From assembly GCF_958979055.1 (NCBI RefSeq), contig NC_084890.1:29061116-29125115 (forward strand): a DNA stretch of 64,000 nt, written 5' to 3'. The stretch comes from Alnus glutinosa (Eukaryota > Streptophyta > Magnoliopsida > Fagales > Betulaceae). Of this stretch, positions 8,504-20,315 are shown in pieces; position 1 is the stretch's first letter; each line of letters starts with the position of its first letter. Made by a program: the position numbers and the translations under genes. A model generated the notes under the pieces. That model searched no databases. It was not told where the DNA came from and worked only from the letters and a program-made list of their open reading frames with translations.

Positions 8504-11500
8504 TCATGCCTTGATCTTCTCATTTGAGTCCACCAGATTCTGAGGCCTGTACTTGTACCTCTTAGCTACAAACAAGTAGATAATGAAGTTGATCAAGCTC
8601 AGTATAGAAAGAAGCCAGTAGAAGAGGTTTAAATGGTTCCTGTTTATATTGTTTCCTGCTAACCAACCTCCACTTCTTGTAACATTCTTCGTTGCACCAT
8701 TCACTATTTTCACCAGTATGGTGCTGAAAAAATACCCTAGAGCCATGGAGCTCCAGAGGAAGCAACTTGAGATGGATTTAAGGCCTTTTGGTGCCTCTGA
8801 ATAGAAAAATTCTAGCAGCCCGACGTATGTAAACAAGTCTGCAATTCCAAATATGAAGTACTGAAAGGATAGCCAGAATGTGCTGATGGGCAATGGCTGT
8901 AAAACCGGGATAGCATCAAGCATGTTATGCTCTCTTGCTACACCTTTTCTCTTCACTTCAAGTATTGCAGCCACGGCCATTGATATGGATGACAGAATTA
9001 GGCCAACACCGACACGCTGCAAGTGGGTGATCCCCGTGGGGATGCCGGTGATTTTTCGCGCAAAGGGAACAAAAATCCGGTCGTAGACAGGGATTATGAT
9101 GATGATGAATGCGATTGGGATGATAGAGAGGGAGGCAGTTGGGATGTTAAAAGATTTTGTGAGGCTTGTGTCCATGGTGAGACCTTGGTGGATTGAGAAG
9201 GTTTGGAGCTGAGCCAGGCAAAGGGTCATGATTATAGTGCAACAAAAAATTGGGACCATGCCTAGTATTATCTTTGCATTTTCCACATGAGTGACCCTAC
9301 AAGGTTTCCATGGATTTGGAGCCTCTGGGCTATCATGCAGCTGCCCTGTAGACGTCGGCTGGATGGCTGCTTTGTCTAAACGCCTGCATAGGATTATAGC
9401 AAATATGAATGTTAATAGAAAGGAGTAATTATTATGTATAGGAGCATGCTCCTAATGATATGTTGTCCAAATTCTATGGATTTGTCAATTTTGGTGCAAG
9501 TGAAAGATTGGGATAGAACCTGAAAACGTCTGTGTGAGGTAAAAATTCTGCTTCCACAGCAGCTTCCGTGTCCTTATCAATCTCATAGAGCTCTATAGGG
9601 TCCTCAGGAAGGTGAAGATTTCTGTTGCGAATGGCCACAACATACACCTGAAACAAAAAAGAAAAAGAAAAAAGAGCAGAAGGTAATTAATAAATTAACC
9701 TTGATCCATGTGCATCTGAATCCATGTTTAGGTTTAAACCAGTACATATTTGGAAGTATCCATAGAGCTAGGAAGGAAGAAGTTGTGTTCCTATCCTAAG
9801 TATCATACATGGCTTAAATATAATCTTAGTATCATGTATAATTATATGTAAGCGTTCTAATTGGGTACGCTCCCTACCTTGCAAGCCGGTTTTCAAGCTG
9901 AATTATATATATATATATACACTCAATGTTTGTATCAGTACGTTGGTATTAAAGTCAGCTACCACGTTGAGTTGTGGTTGAGTCATAAAGGGGACAATTT
10001 ATAGGGTGAATTAAAATGTCTTGATATAATGTATATATTGACATAGTATTAAGTCAATAAATACTGATAAATGAGTGGAGCGACTAAAAGAGCTAGTATA
10101 ACCTGTATAATTCTAATGAGGGCGCTAGTTCCTTGAATAACTTGAAATCTGTACATTGGCAGTCCCGCGGCAAAGATAATAACTGCCAAGGATATGATGA
10201 TGGCAGAGATCCCAAAGCCCCAGTCCCATCCTTTACTATCTTGGATCCGCACAATTAGCGTTAAGCTGACACCACCGCCAACACATGCTGCTAGTAAAAC
10301 ACAGTTGAAGAAGCTGGACATCTGCCTTGCTTCTTTTGGGTCTTTTTCATCAAATTGTTCAGCGCCATGTGATGGCAACGCAGCTTTGATTCCTCCAGAA
10401 CCAGCAGCCACCAAATACAGAGCAACATAGAGGGCTGCGGCATTGCCACCACCAATTTTCTCACACCTAGAAGCCGGATCAAAGACGTTGCATGGTGGGG
10501 GCTTTAGCCTGGGAGAGTGAGCTTGTATCGTCAACGCTACAAATCCCTGGATAAATCAGTATATATATATAATTAACTCTTCATCAAATCAAGAGATTCA
10601 ATTAAAGTTCAAAGATTCAAAGTTCTCATGTAATAAGTATACCGCAAACTCTAGGCATCCTGCAATGAGAACAGATTTGAATCTGCCGATGCAAGTATCT
10701 GAAAGGACAGCTGCAAGAATGGTGAGAATGTAACTGGCGCCCAAGAAGTTGGTGAGTTGGTTAGCCGCATCGGCTAGTTCCAAGTGCATCACCCCACTGA
10801 AGTATGTAACCAAGTTCACCGCCAGGGCCAAGGTTGCCATGTTCTCAAAACCAAACAGGACTACAAAACAACATGCATGGAAGCTTTATATTTTAACCAA
10901 AGCTGAGGATGTACGTTGTAATGGACTAAATAAATATAGTTTCACGTACAAGACCAATTTGTGAAGAGTGATAGTTTTAGATAAAAGTAATAGAAGCAAG
11001 AAAAATCGAATGCCCATAAGGTGCGTGACAACGTCGCTTTTTAAAAAAAATTATTTGCCAAGATATAATGGAGGCTGGAGCCTAAAAATCTTATGTTGTT
11101 TAGTTGCATTTTGCATAAACGAAATTAAACCTGAACATTCTCAAGTTTACTATTATAACAAGGGATAGAGACTCGAAATTTAAAGTACAAAGGGTATAAG
11201 AGAGAAACAGAAGTTGAGAGAATATATTGTTCTATATTTAATAACTGGATTGCAGTATATTATATATTGTGTTAAATATTAGTTATTTATGTCTGTTAAC
11301 TAACAGTCACCCTGTTTCATTATTCACTGTTAATTCAACAATCATAAACTGTTATTTTAATAGACATTTAATTCTGACCATCAGGCCAAATAACTAAAAA
11401 TGATTATTTAATAATAATGCGGAGAAAACCCTTCAATGATCAGGTGGATGGGCTTGTGGTGAGGTCCGAGCTAAAGCACGGCAGGGAGAAGTCAAAGGGG

Positions 11501-12545
11501 AAGCATGACAGAGGTAAACAGTCTCGATCTAAGGTGGATGGGCTTGTGGTGAGGTCCGAGCTAAAGCACGGCAGGGAGAAGTCAAAGGGGAAGCATGACA
11601 GAGGTAAACAGTCTCGATCTAAGTCATGTTCGACAAAGGATGAAGAATCTCGGTCAAATGCAAAAGATGTGGAGCGGTATTATTGTTACAAGAAAGGGCA
11701 CTAAAGAAGATTTTGCAGAGTGTTAAAACAAGATTTGGAAGATAAAAAGAATCAGAAAGGTTCCACAAATTTAGTCAATGTGGCCGGCCAATGACGAGTC
11801 CGATGACAGTGAGGTTAGCGTATACCTTCTTTCAGTTTCCTTAGGTACAGATTTTCTCATAGATTCTTGGGTTTTGGATTTTGCGACATCGTTCCAAGTG
11901 CTCCATCAAGGCGCCCTACTACTCACGCACGTGTTTGTGGGTTTGGTGCTTCGCACTGTATTAGAGTATACACATAAGTGCATATACCCAAGCATTATTT
12001 TAACCTCTATTTTAAACTGTGTTGGACATTATAAATGCTTACTACACCTTATTTTTTTCCCATGTGGGAGTCACTTCATTCAAAGCTCTTTAAAACCTTC
12101 CATTTAAAACATTTCCAAAACACAAAATAAATATATATACATATTAATTTTGAAAATGCTTTAACAATAATATAGAAAAAGTCTAAACATCGACACTCAC
12201 TTGTTTTTCTCCTATACAAATTTTAAAAAAATTAGTCATTGAATCTGTTAAACCCATACATTCAGAATTGTATGGAAAATGATAAGATCAAGAATGACAA
12301 ATAGGAGTTCACGACAATATTTACAACCACCATGCAAACAAATTAAGTTGAGGCTAATTACCTAGTATGAGCAACGCAGTTCTGGTTCCTCCATGTTTGT
12401 ACCTCACAGCTGCTCTGCCCTTCCAATCCACCTTTCCTTCAACGAGCTCAGGTTTCTCCTACAAAGAAACCAAAATATAGTTAAGGCTAAAACAAGAAAA
12501 TATTATGTAACCCAGAAATGATGAGATCGAAGAAAAAATTACCAT
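8504..12545 (-). CDS. NRT1/PTR family transporter, NPF4 type, copy 1
   Basis: Six exons: 12545-12543 (ATG only), 12458-12362, 10860-10643, 10546-10103, 9647-9520, 9383-8504. All introns are GT-AG and phases fit; 589 aa, normal for NPF. Seen: NATLAL-like TM1 ([19 protein letters not shown]), [54 protein letters not shown], the hydrophilic loop [20 protein letters not shown], then [19 protein letters not shown] and SEAPKGLKS, the usual C-terminal-domain motifs. NPF4 members are 12-helix plasma-membrane carriers; Arabidopsis ones carry nitrate or ABA. TM1 has a single Glu (FGFEN) and not the ExxER proton-coupling motif. Intron 2 holds a copia remnant absent from copy 2. The copy at 22.0-25.0 kb is very similar. 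Substrate cannot be told from sequence. Confidence 0.92.
11402..11990 (+). mobile_element. Ty1/copia gag-pol remnant in NPF copy 1 intron 2
   Basis: In the + orientation, opposite to the host gene, frames read a basic gag segment ([20 protein letters not shown]), a zinc-knuckle start (CYKKGH, followed by a stop), and, after frame breaks, [13 protein letters not shown], resembling the protease-start WILDSGASFH motif of copia elements. Stop codons and frameshifts are numerous. NPF intron 2 is 1501 bp here but 138 bp in copy 2, so about 1.35 kb (roughly 10966-12315) was inserted after the duplication or lost from copy 2. LTRs were not found. Confidence 0.6.
11443..11622. repeat. Exact 2 x 90-bp tandem duplication inside the copia gag remnant
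   Basis: Units 11443-11532 and 11533-11622 appear identical base for base, starting GGTGGATGGGCTTGTGGTGA. The 90-bp unit keeps the reading frame (30 codons). Perfect identity inside an otherwise decayed element indicates that the duplication is recent. Confidence 0.85.
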
Positions 12546-13999
12546 AGCTAGCTAGCTATATACGAATATACTTAGAGTAGTACTCTTTATGGTGAGATTG
12601 GTAGAAGCTAATACTGTGGTTAATTTGTATATATATATAACATGCAAACGCTATGCCATGCATGATATATATATACACCATTAAGTATTGAGCAATTCTT
12701 ATTGCCAAGAGACTAATTAATTATGCATTCTTGTCTGTATTTTGCTGAAAATTGCCGTCTCTTTTCAAGCAATGGTTGTGCTTTTTACTTTTTTAATGGT
12801 TAATTAATACTAGCAAGTTATATATGATACTTTGTAATTTTGGTTTCGTTTTCGAAATGCTTTGATTTTATTTATAAAAAAAAAATTTAAAAAAAAGAAA
12901 GAAAGACGAGGAATATTTATGCATGCATGATAAGAATCCTTGGAACTCTTGAGAAGTTATACTCATAATTTATTTATTTGTTTTTTTCTGCCAAAGAAAA
13001 AAGAACAAGTTCAAGATGATATTCTAGTGAGATTTTTCTCGTAAAGGCAAGTGGAGCATTAACAAGTAGGATGATAGTTCTCTTATTATTTTCCTTTTGG
13101 GAGAATATTGGCGGTATTGGTGGGCATAATGTCATCATGCATTAATGCTGCACCAACGTGAGAAAGAGCCAACCCTCTCGAAAGTCAGAGGAAATAAATT
13201 TGAAGGCCAGGGTTAAATTACACTTCCTTAATTAACAATATTTTTTTAAAAAAAGTTTCATGTACTAACATGTGTTACACTTGAATACATTAAACTACCA
13301 TTTTGTTACAATTAATCCACTTTTATGTCATTTTTTTTTTTCAAAAATACTCATATTTTCTTTAAAAAACTAAAATCAAAATCAAAATTTCATGCAAATT
13401 CTTTCTATACTAATCGAACCTTACTCTATGTATTTTAGTATTTAATAAAAAAATTATATATAAATTCAATTTTTATTTTTATTTTTTAAAAGAAAATATG
13501 GGTCTTTTTAGAAGAATGACAGAAAGGTTGCTTAATTGCAACAAAATTGTGGTTTGATGTGTCGATCTAAGTGTTAGACCTATCAGTTCATGGGACTTAA
13601 ATGTATTTAACCCTAAATTCAAAGTTTACTCTAACGTACGTAATTAAATAAATTAAAAGCCCCATATGCCTCCTCTTTAATATTTTATTTAGACTATAGT
13701 TATTTTTCACATTAGATTTTCACGTTAGCCGGTCGAAGTAACATGTTTTTAAGCAGTTAATAGTTTGTTTTATTTTAACTAAAGCATATAGAAGAGCACT
13801 TAAAACATGATGTGAAGTACTTGGTGTGAAGTGAAAATATAACGTGAAGCGTAGTATTAATCTTTTTATTTACTTAGTTTTCCTTCTTGAATCTGGGGGA
13901 GAATATTATCAACCCACCAATCAATAAAAAGCACGATGACACACTAGGAAGAAAGAAAGTGGTCGACAGTCGTACTTTTTGTTTTGCATGTAATTTAAC
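12546..13999. other. 5' flank of NPF copy 1 and AT-rich spacer
   Basis: The first 400 bp or so (12546-12960) resemble the flank of copy 2 (24993-25420): TGGTGAGATTGGTAGAAGCT, AACATGCAAAC and TTTATGCATGCATGATAA recur, so promoter and 5' UTR were included in the duplication. The rest is AT-rich, with no gene or element I can name. Confidence 0.5.
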
Positions 14000-14059
14000 G
14001 TGACATGTTTCTGGCCGTGGATGTCAAAATTGCTGATCCAGCAATTTCTTAGAAATTGC

Positions 14060-15240
14060 CGTGAATCTTATTCGCTCGAGAAGGGAGACTGGCACAGATC
14101 GAGGGAGAGAAAGGTACATGTCAAAACAACAACGTATTGGTCCATACTTCCGAATCTCTCTTCTCTCTCCTTAGAGAAGCTTTTCCACCTCCTAGTGAGG
14201 CTTTTCATCCACCTTTGTCCAGCTCTTACAGGGGTTAGGGGAGGGAGAGACTTTGCTTTCTCCCTCCTCCCTCCTCCCTTCTTCCCCTCCACCCAGTGCG
14301 GTTGCTTCCCCTCCCCCCTCAATTGTCGATTCTTCTTTTGTTCCTTCTTTTTTCCCCTAAGCAGCGGTGACACTGTTCTTTCTTCACCGGTCTACCTTGA
14401 CACGCCTGATCGACCCCTTCTAGCCACTTTAAACCCTCTATAATCGTGCTGCTCTTGGTTCTACGGTGGTTCTCATCTTCAGTTTTTTCAAAGCCAGATC
14501 TATTGACCTCTGTTCATCCTCCGCTTTGACACTCCTCACCAAGGTCATCCCTTACCTCCCAATATTCTGTCAATGTCTTCACCGCCTTTTCCCAGCCACC
14601 ACGCGCCGCCGCCACATGATCATCACTTGTCTGCACATGGATCTCACGCGCCACTGCGTGTCCTTCGAGTTGCTACTAAAAGCTCTGCTACTGGTCTCCA
14701 TCCGCCTTATCTTTTGTTCAAGCTACTACTCAGTAGGCTTTTTTACTGCCTTTTTTATTTTCCATATAATTTTATTTTTCTTGCGTTTAGAAGCTCTTTT
14801 TGTATTTTGCTGCTTATTTGTTTTGTGGGTTGTTGTTTCCTATTTGGCGTTTGACCTTCCTTGGAGACTTTTGTAACCAAATTTGTGTCGGTTCCTCTCT
14901 TTACCGCAGTCTATACATTGGGTTATGACGGTGTTTATCCGGCTTTAGCTTTTTTTTGTAGTTGTTCGTGGTTCCAAGTGGGAGTTCGGATAGGTTCTTT
15001 TTAATCTGTGCCTCTTTTGCTTCTATAATCATTGTGCGGACCCTTGAGAGGACTGGGTCATTTGTTTGACCAATTTCCTACCTTTTGTAATTATTTTCGC
15101 TTTAGTTTTTGTGTTGGGTCTGTTGTATGTTGGAGAGGATCTTTCTTCTTCAATTCGGATCATAACTGGAAGGATCCTCCCCTGTAACTCTTTCCTTGTT
15201 TAATTAGAATAAAAAAAATAATAATAATTAAAAAAAAAAA
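14060..15240 (+). mobile_element. Putative non-coding or LINE-like retroelement with A-rich tail
   Basis: A pyrimidine-rich 5' half (CTCTCT and CCCTCC runs, 14150-14340), a GT-rich 3' half and a terminal A-rich tail (AATAAAAAAAATAATAATAA then an A run, 15205-15240) resemble a reverse-transcribed element. Open frames at 14000-14443 and 14466-14876 have biased composition but no RT or endonuclease motifs. No target-site duplication found. Boundaries are approximate. Confidence 0.3.
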
Positions 15241-16454
15241 GTAACTCATCAGAATTGCATTGACACGTAGTAGAAAACTATGAACTCTGCTGCTTCACCA
15301 ATGAATCCAGACAAACCTGTGTGACCAATAGAAAGTGAGTCGTTATTTGTTATTAGATTTTTGTTGGACGTTTGTGATTAGATCATCAAGTCTGTGGGGT
15401 CCAGTTGGGGCTGACTCGATAAATTTTGAAACGAGTTTAAATGATGCCATTTTCTTATATTTAAATATTAATTAAATTAAAAAAAATTTATATATTTTTT
15501 ATTTAATATGTCAATTAAAACACTTTCTTTTATTTGTAACTTATTAGATATAGAATGACTTATTACTTGATTCAAAGACCTGAAATAATAAGATTTAAAG
15601 AAAAATAAATAGAAAAATGGAAATAAGTTATATAAAGATTGATGTGTAATATAACATAATGCGGAAAAAATTGTTGAACATTGAAGATTTACTGAGTGTG
15701 TAATTCTATCTATTATGCACAACGCAAACAATGAAAATTTATGCACTTTGAAGGCTTTTTATATTTTTCTAAATGTTCAATTCAAATAAATGTTGGAGAA
15801 AATATTATGCACGTTGGACTAATTTCATGAATGTAAAAATGAGACTTTTAAAAAGAGTAAATAAGTGAAACTTTTCAAGAATTTATGAATTTTTTTTTTT
15901 TTTTTTTTTTTTTTTTCCTAAATGTGAATAATGGGACTTTCAATTTACAATTACTTTTACGATGATTAAGGGCCTTAGTTAGAAACTATTTATTAAATTT
16001 TTACCATATTATAATCCTAAAATTTGTTTTGAAAATAATCTTTATTGTACAATTATTAAGTGCGGGCCTTAATTAAAGAGTTTTTTACTAACTTTTTACC
16101 ATATTGTTTTAAAGCATTAAAATGTTTTATTTTTAACCTTAATTTTTTATTAAAAAAAACATAAATTTATTGTACAATTATTAATTGGAGGTCTTAGGCG
16201 ACCATCCGAGTCGCCTAAGACTCGAGCCACCCATAGGTCCAGTCAACTCCTTTTCTTTTTGGTTTGTAACTCTTTACTTGACTTGGTTTGTTGAACAACT
16301 TTTAATGTTTCTGTAAAGTTGTAGATACCGTATAAGCTCACCAAATGTGTAAAAACATATGAGAAGAAATATAAGAAAGAGAAAAGAAAGATAGCAAAAG
16401 CAGAAAGGTAGTGGTAGGCTACATTTTAATTGTATTGAAGTATATTAAATAATA
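15241..16454. other. AT-rich spacer, no gene seen
   Basis: Low-complexity sequence with a T run at about 15892-15916. A short repeated motif around TTTATTGTACAATTATTAA occurs at about 16040-16060 and 16165-16185, suggesting an old local duplication. No supported feature. Confidence 0.4.
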
Positions 16455-17376
16455 GGGTTATATGACTTTTTGGTATATGTGCTAAAGATCATTATTAAAT
16501 GGCTATTTTGGTTTAAAAAATTATTACAGGTTGTACTTGTCGTTAATGGAAATATCTTATTGGTACTTCCGTCCAGTTTTCGTCGAATTTTTTGACAAAG
16601 ATCCATGTCATCTCACTTAAAATTGTGACACATGTCCCGTGTACGTACTACATATGATAGATAACTTAGCATATCTTATGACATGTCACTTATCATAGGC
16701 GATGCATGTAGCATTTATGCCACACCAAATGTCGAAAATAATATAAAAAATTACTTAAATTTATTTTTTTGAAAAAAAAAAGAGAAAAAAACCATAAAAG
16801 CCCAAAATAAACAAAATAAAAATCAGGATCTTGGCCTCTCTTATTTTGGCCAAGGGGTGGCTCGAGCCACCCCAAAAGCTAATGGCAAATAAAAAATGGA
16901 GCGGTGGACTTTGGGGGTGGCCGAACTACCCCTAGGCAAAACAGGGGTAGTTTGGCCATCATATATCGGCTGATCTGAGGGTGGTTCGGCCACCCCTTGG
17001 TTGGCCATAAGGAGTGGCATGAGCCACCCTTGGCCAAAATGTGGTTAGTCAGTCACTCACAATTTTTTAATCCAATTTTATTTTTTTGGTTTTGAAGTTT
17101 TGAAGTTTAGGTAATTTTTTATTATTTTCGACATCTGATGTGACATAAATACCACATGTATAACACATTATAGGATATGCTAAATTGACTCCCATATGTG
17201 GCACACATGATAGGTGTCACGATTTTAAGTAAGGTGACATGGATCTCCATAAAAAAAATTGGACCAAAGTACTAAGTGGATATTTCGATTAACGATAAGT
17301 ACCACTTGTGATACTTTTTGAAATCGAGGCAGCCGATAATGCCCCTTATTGCAGGTATGAAAAAGGCATTTAACCC
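16455..17376. mobile_element. Mutator-type foldback element with 9-bp TSD (922 bp)
   Basis: Ends are GGGTTA...TAACCC, flanked by a perfect 9-bp duplication TAAATAATA (16446-16454 and 17377-17385), the hallmark length of Mutator-like insertions. Arms of 250-300 bp pair imperfectly: for example the left arm's region around GACAAAGATCCATGTCATCT matches, inverted, the right arm's AGGTGACATGGATCTCCAT. The centre (about 16840-17035) is GC-rich and self-palindromic, with GGTGGCCGAACTACCCC and GGTTCGGCCACCCC. No transposase; non-autonomous. Transcribed through, it would form a long hairpin. Confidence 0.85.
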
Positions 17377-18140
17377 TAAATAATATTACATATGTTTTTA
17401 TTTGTAGAGAGACTATGAGTAGTGAGCAAGTAAACCGTAGATTGAGTAAGGTAGGGAATAAACCTAATAATTAAGGAAACCAAAGGAAAATTTTATTTTA
17501 TTTTGTCGAAGAAGCTGTCGGAAAAATGGTTGGAATAGTTGCAAGAAGTGCCCAGAGGGTTGCTGGAAAGTTGGTCGCTGGTTGACAGAGATGTTGCTGG
17601 AAAAATGTTTGGTGATGTTGACCGGAATAGTTGCCGGAGGTATGTCGGAGTAAGTCATAGAGGGGACACATGAAGAGGTCGCCGGAGGGATGCCAAAGGT
17701 GGTGGCCTGAGCAGCGGCGGAGACGATGACTTTTGATGACCAGAGGAGCAAATTAAAGGAAGTAGGTCGTCAGAGGGACATCGGAAGAAGTGGCCTGGAG
17801 AGAGGCCGCAGTGATGGCCATTGATGGCCGGAGGAGCACACCAGAAGGACGCCTGAGGAGAGGCCGTGGAGACACGTGGAGGCAATGCTTGAGGATGGTG
17901 GCGACAACAATTGATGCTGGAAGAGTACGGTAGAGAGATGCTAGAATGGGCTGAGGCGACAGTTTTTTTTTAAAAAAAAAAAATTCAAAATTGGACAACA
18001 ATGAAAATGTTGGGAGATGGACAGCAAAAAATGCTAAGTAGCATTTCGCAATAATAAAATATCAGCTTTGACACAATTGTCATTGCACAATTAAATTAAA
18101 AGTAAACTAAAAAAAAATTAAAATAAAAAGACTTTAGTGT
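17377..18140. other. Repetitive GCCGGAG-rich spacer
   Basis: The block 17500-17930 is built from degenerate GCCGGAGG/GGAGAGGCCG words, with overlapping open frames on the minus strand that result from that composition (no family resemblance). The rest is AT-rich. Possibly part of an unknown repeat. Confidence 0.35.
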
Positions 18141-18149
18141 CGACACCAC

Positions 18150-18325
18150 TCATCGGTTTAAGGTTTGAATCCCTTTGGGTGTAAACAATTTCTTGGAACA
18201 GGCGAAGTCAGAGTATTACCCAGTCAGTCTGGAGGGAGCGCTTTGCACGGGTTCGAAGTTTACTTAACAGGAGTGAGTACACAAAGTGACTCTGCGTTGG
18301 AGGGGTTTCTCGTAAAAAAAAAAAA
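18150..18325 (+). mobile_element. SINE-like element with Pol III B-box and A tail
   Basis: GGTTTGAATCC (about 18162-18172) matches the tRNA-type B-box consensus GGTTCNANNCC. It is followed by CTTTGGGTGTAAACAATTTC and a segment ending GGGGTTTCTCG plus an A-rich tail (18314-18327). This arrangement is that of tRNA-derived plant SINEs. The A-box and target-site duplication are not clear. Confidence 0.4.
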
Positions 18326-18569
18326 AAGAAAGAAAAGAAAAGTGGTTTTTAAAATCACCATGGGATGGAAATCCAATAGTGATTCATCTTAAAACTAATG
18401 ATGAATTTAAGAGTCATGTTAGTTTGAGAAGATAAAAAGATGGTTTCTATCATTACTCATATTTATAAGGACATGGCACAAGCTAGGTCCTTTGTGTCCT
18501 CCAATAAGAGATAGACACATCAGCTTAATGCACCAAAAAGTATTTAGTTGAAGGGGTTTGATTCCTACA

Positions 18570-18680
18570 CTTAACCGGTACAACAATTGCACAACACTCC
18601 CTCACATGAGGGTGGGCTCCACACATTGGGCCCCACCCCATGTAAGGGGGTGTTGTGTAATTATTGTGGTGGTGTTGTAA
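18570..18680. repeat. Small foldback (about 100 bp)
   Basis: CAACAATTGCACAACACTCC on the left and GGGGTGTTGTGTAATTATTG on the right are inverted repeats, with further pairing through CACATGAGGGTGGGCTCC and GGGCCCCACCCCATGT. This is a compact MITE-like hairpin with no coding capacity. Confidence 0.6.
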
Positions 18681-19182
18681 ATCCATCATTTTCCTTAGTT
18701 GAAAACACTAAATCTTACCCTATTACATAACTAGCTACATGAATCGACAAAATTTCTCATTCCCCTTCTAGATAATTGAACCCAAGGCTCCCTCTCCTCA
18801 GCCATATGCCACTATCAATTGACCAACCATAACTCCGCCACTCCCCCTCCCTCTCCTGATCAGCCAAACGCCACTACCAATCAGCCATCCATAACTCCGC
18901 CACTCCCCCGCTCAAAAACTCCATCGCCACCTTCCCCATTCCCTCTCATCACAGGGACACTTCTTTCTATTAGTTTTGTTTTCATTTTTTTCTTATATAC
19001 TGACCCGGCGGTAGCTAGAGAGACAGTTTTTTCTTATATACGGTCCAAATATTTGGTCTTGTTTTCAATGATGTAGACACAAGTCATAGGCCATGTTTTG
19101 TCAAAGCAATCCTCAAGCCCCAAGCTCTTAAACTCATCAAACCAAACCCCGTAGTTATTAGGCTACGTATCTAGAAAACGAC

Positions 19183-20284
19183 CACTACTAAAAAAAAGAC
19201 ATTTATGGACGGTTTTTTTCTAGACGGTTTCTAAAACCGTCTAGAAAATAAAATTTGCAGACGGTTTTTTTGAAACCGTCTAGAAAAAATTAATTATGGA
19301 CGGTTTAATTAAACCGTCTATAAAATTCGAGACGGTTTAGTTAAAACCGTCTAAAAATTTTCATTTCCAGACGGTTTTATAAAAACCGTCTATAAATTTA
19401 TAGACGGTTTTTTTTAAAACCGTCGTTAAATTTTATTTCCAGACGGTTTAGTTAAAACCGTCTGGAATTTATAGACGGTTTAGTTAAAACCGTCTGGAAT
19501 TTATAGACGGTTTTTACCAAACCGTCTGGAATTTTTTTCCCCCACGCCATGTCATCAATCCGTGTAATACACCTCTTATTTCACCACGTCCGTCAGATTC
19601 ATTTCCCAAACAAAATCAAAACCATCGATCTCTCTCTCTCTCCCTTGCTCTCTCTGATCTCTCAGTCTTCTTCTTCCCCAGAAAACTCTCTTCTCCCCAA
19701 ATCTCTCTTCTCTCTCTCGTCTCTCTGATCCTTCTCACTAGGTGGCGATCTCGCCCGACCCAGATACGCGTCCACGGTCTTGGCGACTCTCTGCATCGTA
19801 GTGGAGCAGTGCTCTCCGAAATCGCCGGCGACCTCGTTGTCCATGGTATCGATGTTCTCGTCATCCTCGTTGACGGGGATGGACGTGACGTAGGCGTCGC
19901 GGTCGTTGCCGCCGTATAGGTCGGTGTCGAAGGTGACGGAGGTCAACCCAAAGCCAGTTGCTGCTCCATACGCCTCCGCTCTTCCTGGGTCTTCGCGATC
20001 TCCGGGTCCATGGCGAAATGGTCGAACGATTTGGGGTTTCCGGCCAGATCCGGCCGAAACCGGCTTTGGGTTGTTTTGGGTTGGTATAGTTTTTGGTTGA
20101 TTTGTGAAAGGGGGGTGTTTAGCCGTGGCTGTGGTTGTTGGGTTGTGCAATGAGGGAGCAGATCCGGCCGAAACGGCTTTGGGTTGTTTTGTGGGTATAT
20201 TTTTTGGTTGATTCTCCGGTGGATTTTCCGGTAGAACGCGCGTAGAAGCTTAAGAGACCACTGGAAAAAATAAAAAAATAACAA

Positions 20285-20315
<31 letters not shown>

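Noticed and set aside
8880..9086. + strand ORF (and its twin at 22425-22631)
   Set aside because: Antisense shadows of the conserved last exon of the two NPF genes; the twin exists only because the genes are duplicates.
14000..14876. Two long + strand ORFs rich in Ser, Leu and Phe
   Set aside because: Compositional effect of CT-rich DNA; no RT, endonuclease or other motif, and the region ends in an A-rich tail like a retroelement.
17464..18001. Minus-strand ORFs of 76-95 codons
   Set aside because: Built from degenerate GCCGGAG words in overlapping frames; looks like repeat composition, not a gene.
18162..18172. Possible tRNA gene (B-box GGTTTGAATCC)
   Set aside because: No cloverleaf can be built around it; it fits a tRNA-derived SINE better.
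18819..19076. + strand ORF with a Pro-rich N-terminus and a hydrophobic segment, looking like a type II membrane protein
   Set aside because: The opposite strand reads lycopene-cyclase residues (YLDR, KTKLIER, DKTWPM nearby), so this frame is its antisense shadow plus a local repeat.
19200..19540. Regular short repeats resembling a CRISPR or satellite array
   Set aside because: They are head-to-head ACGGTTT/AAACCGT motifs at irregular spacing at both ends of a CACTA element, i.e. subterminal transposase sites in a plant genome.
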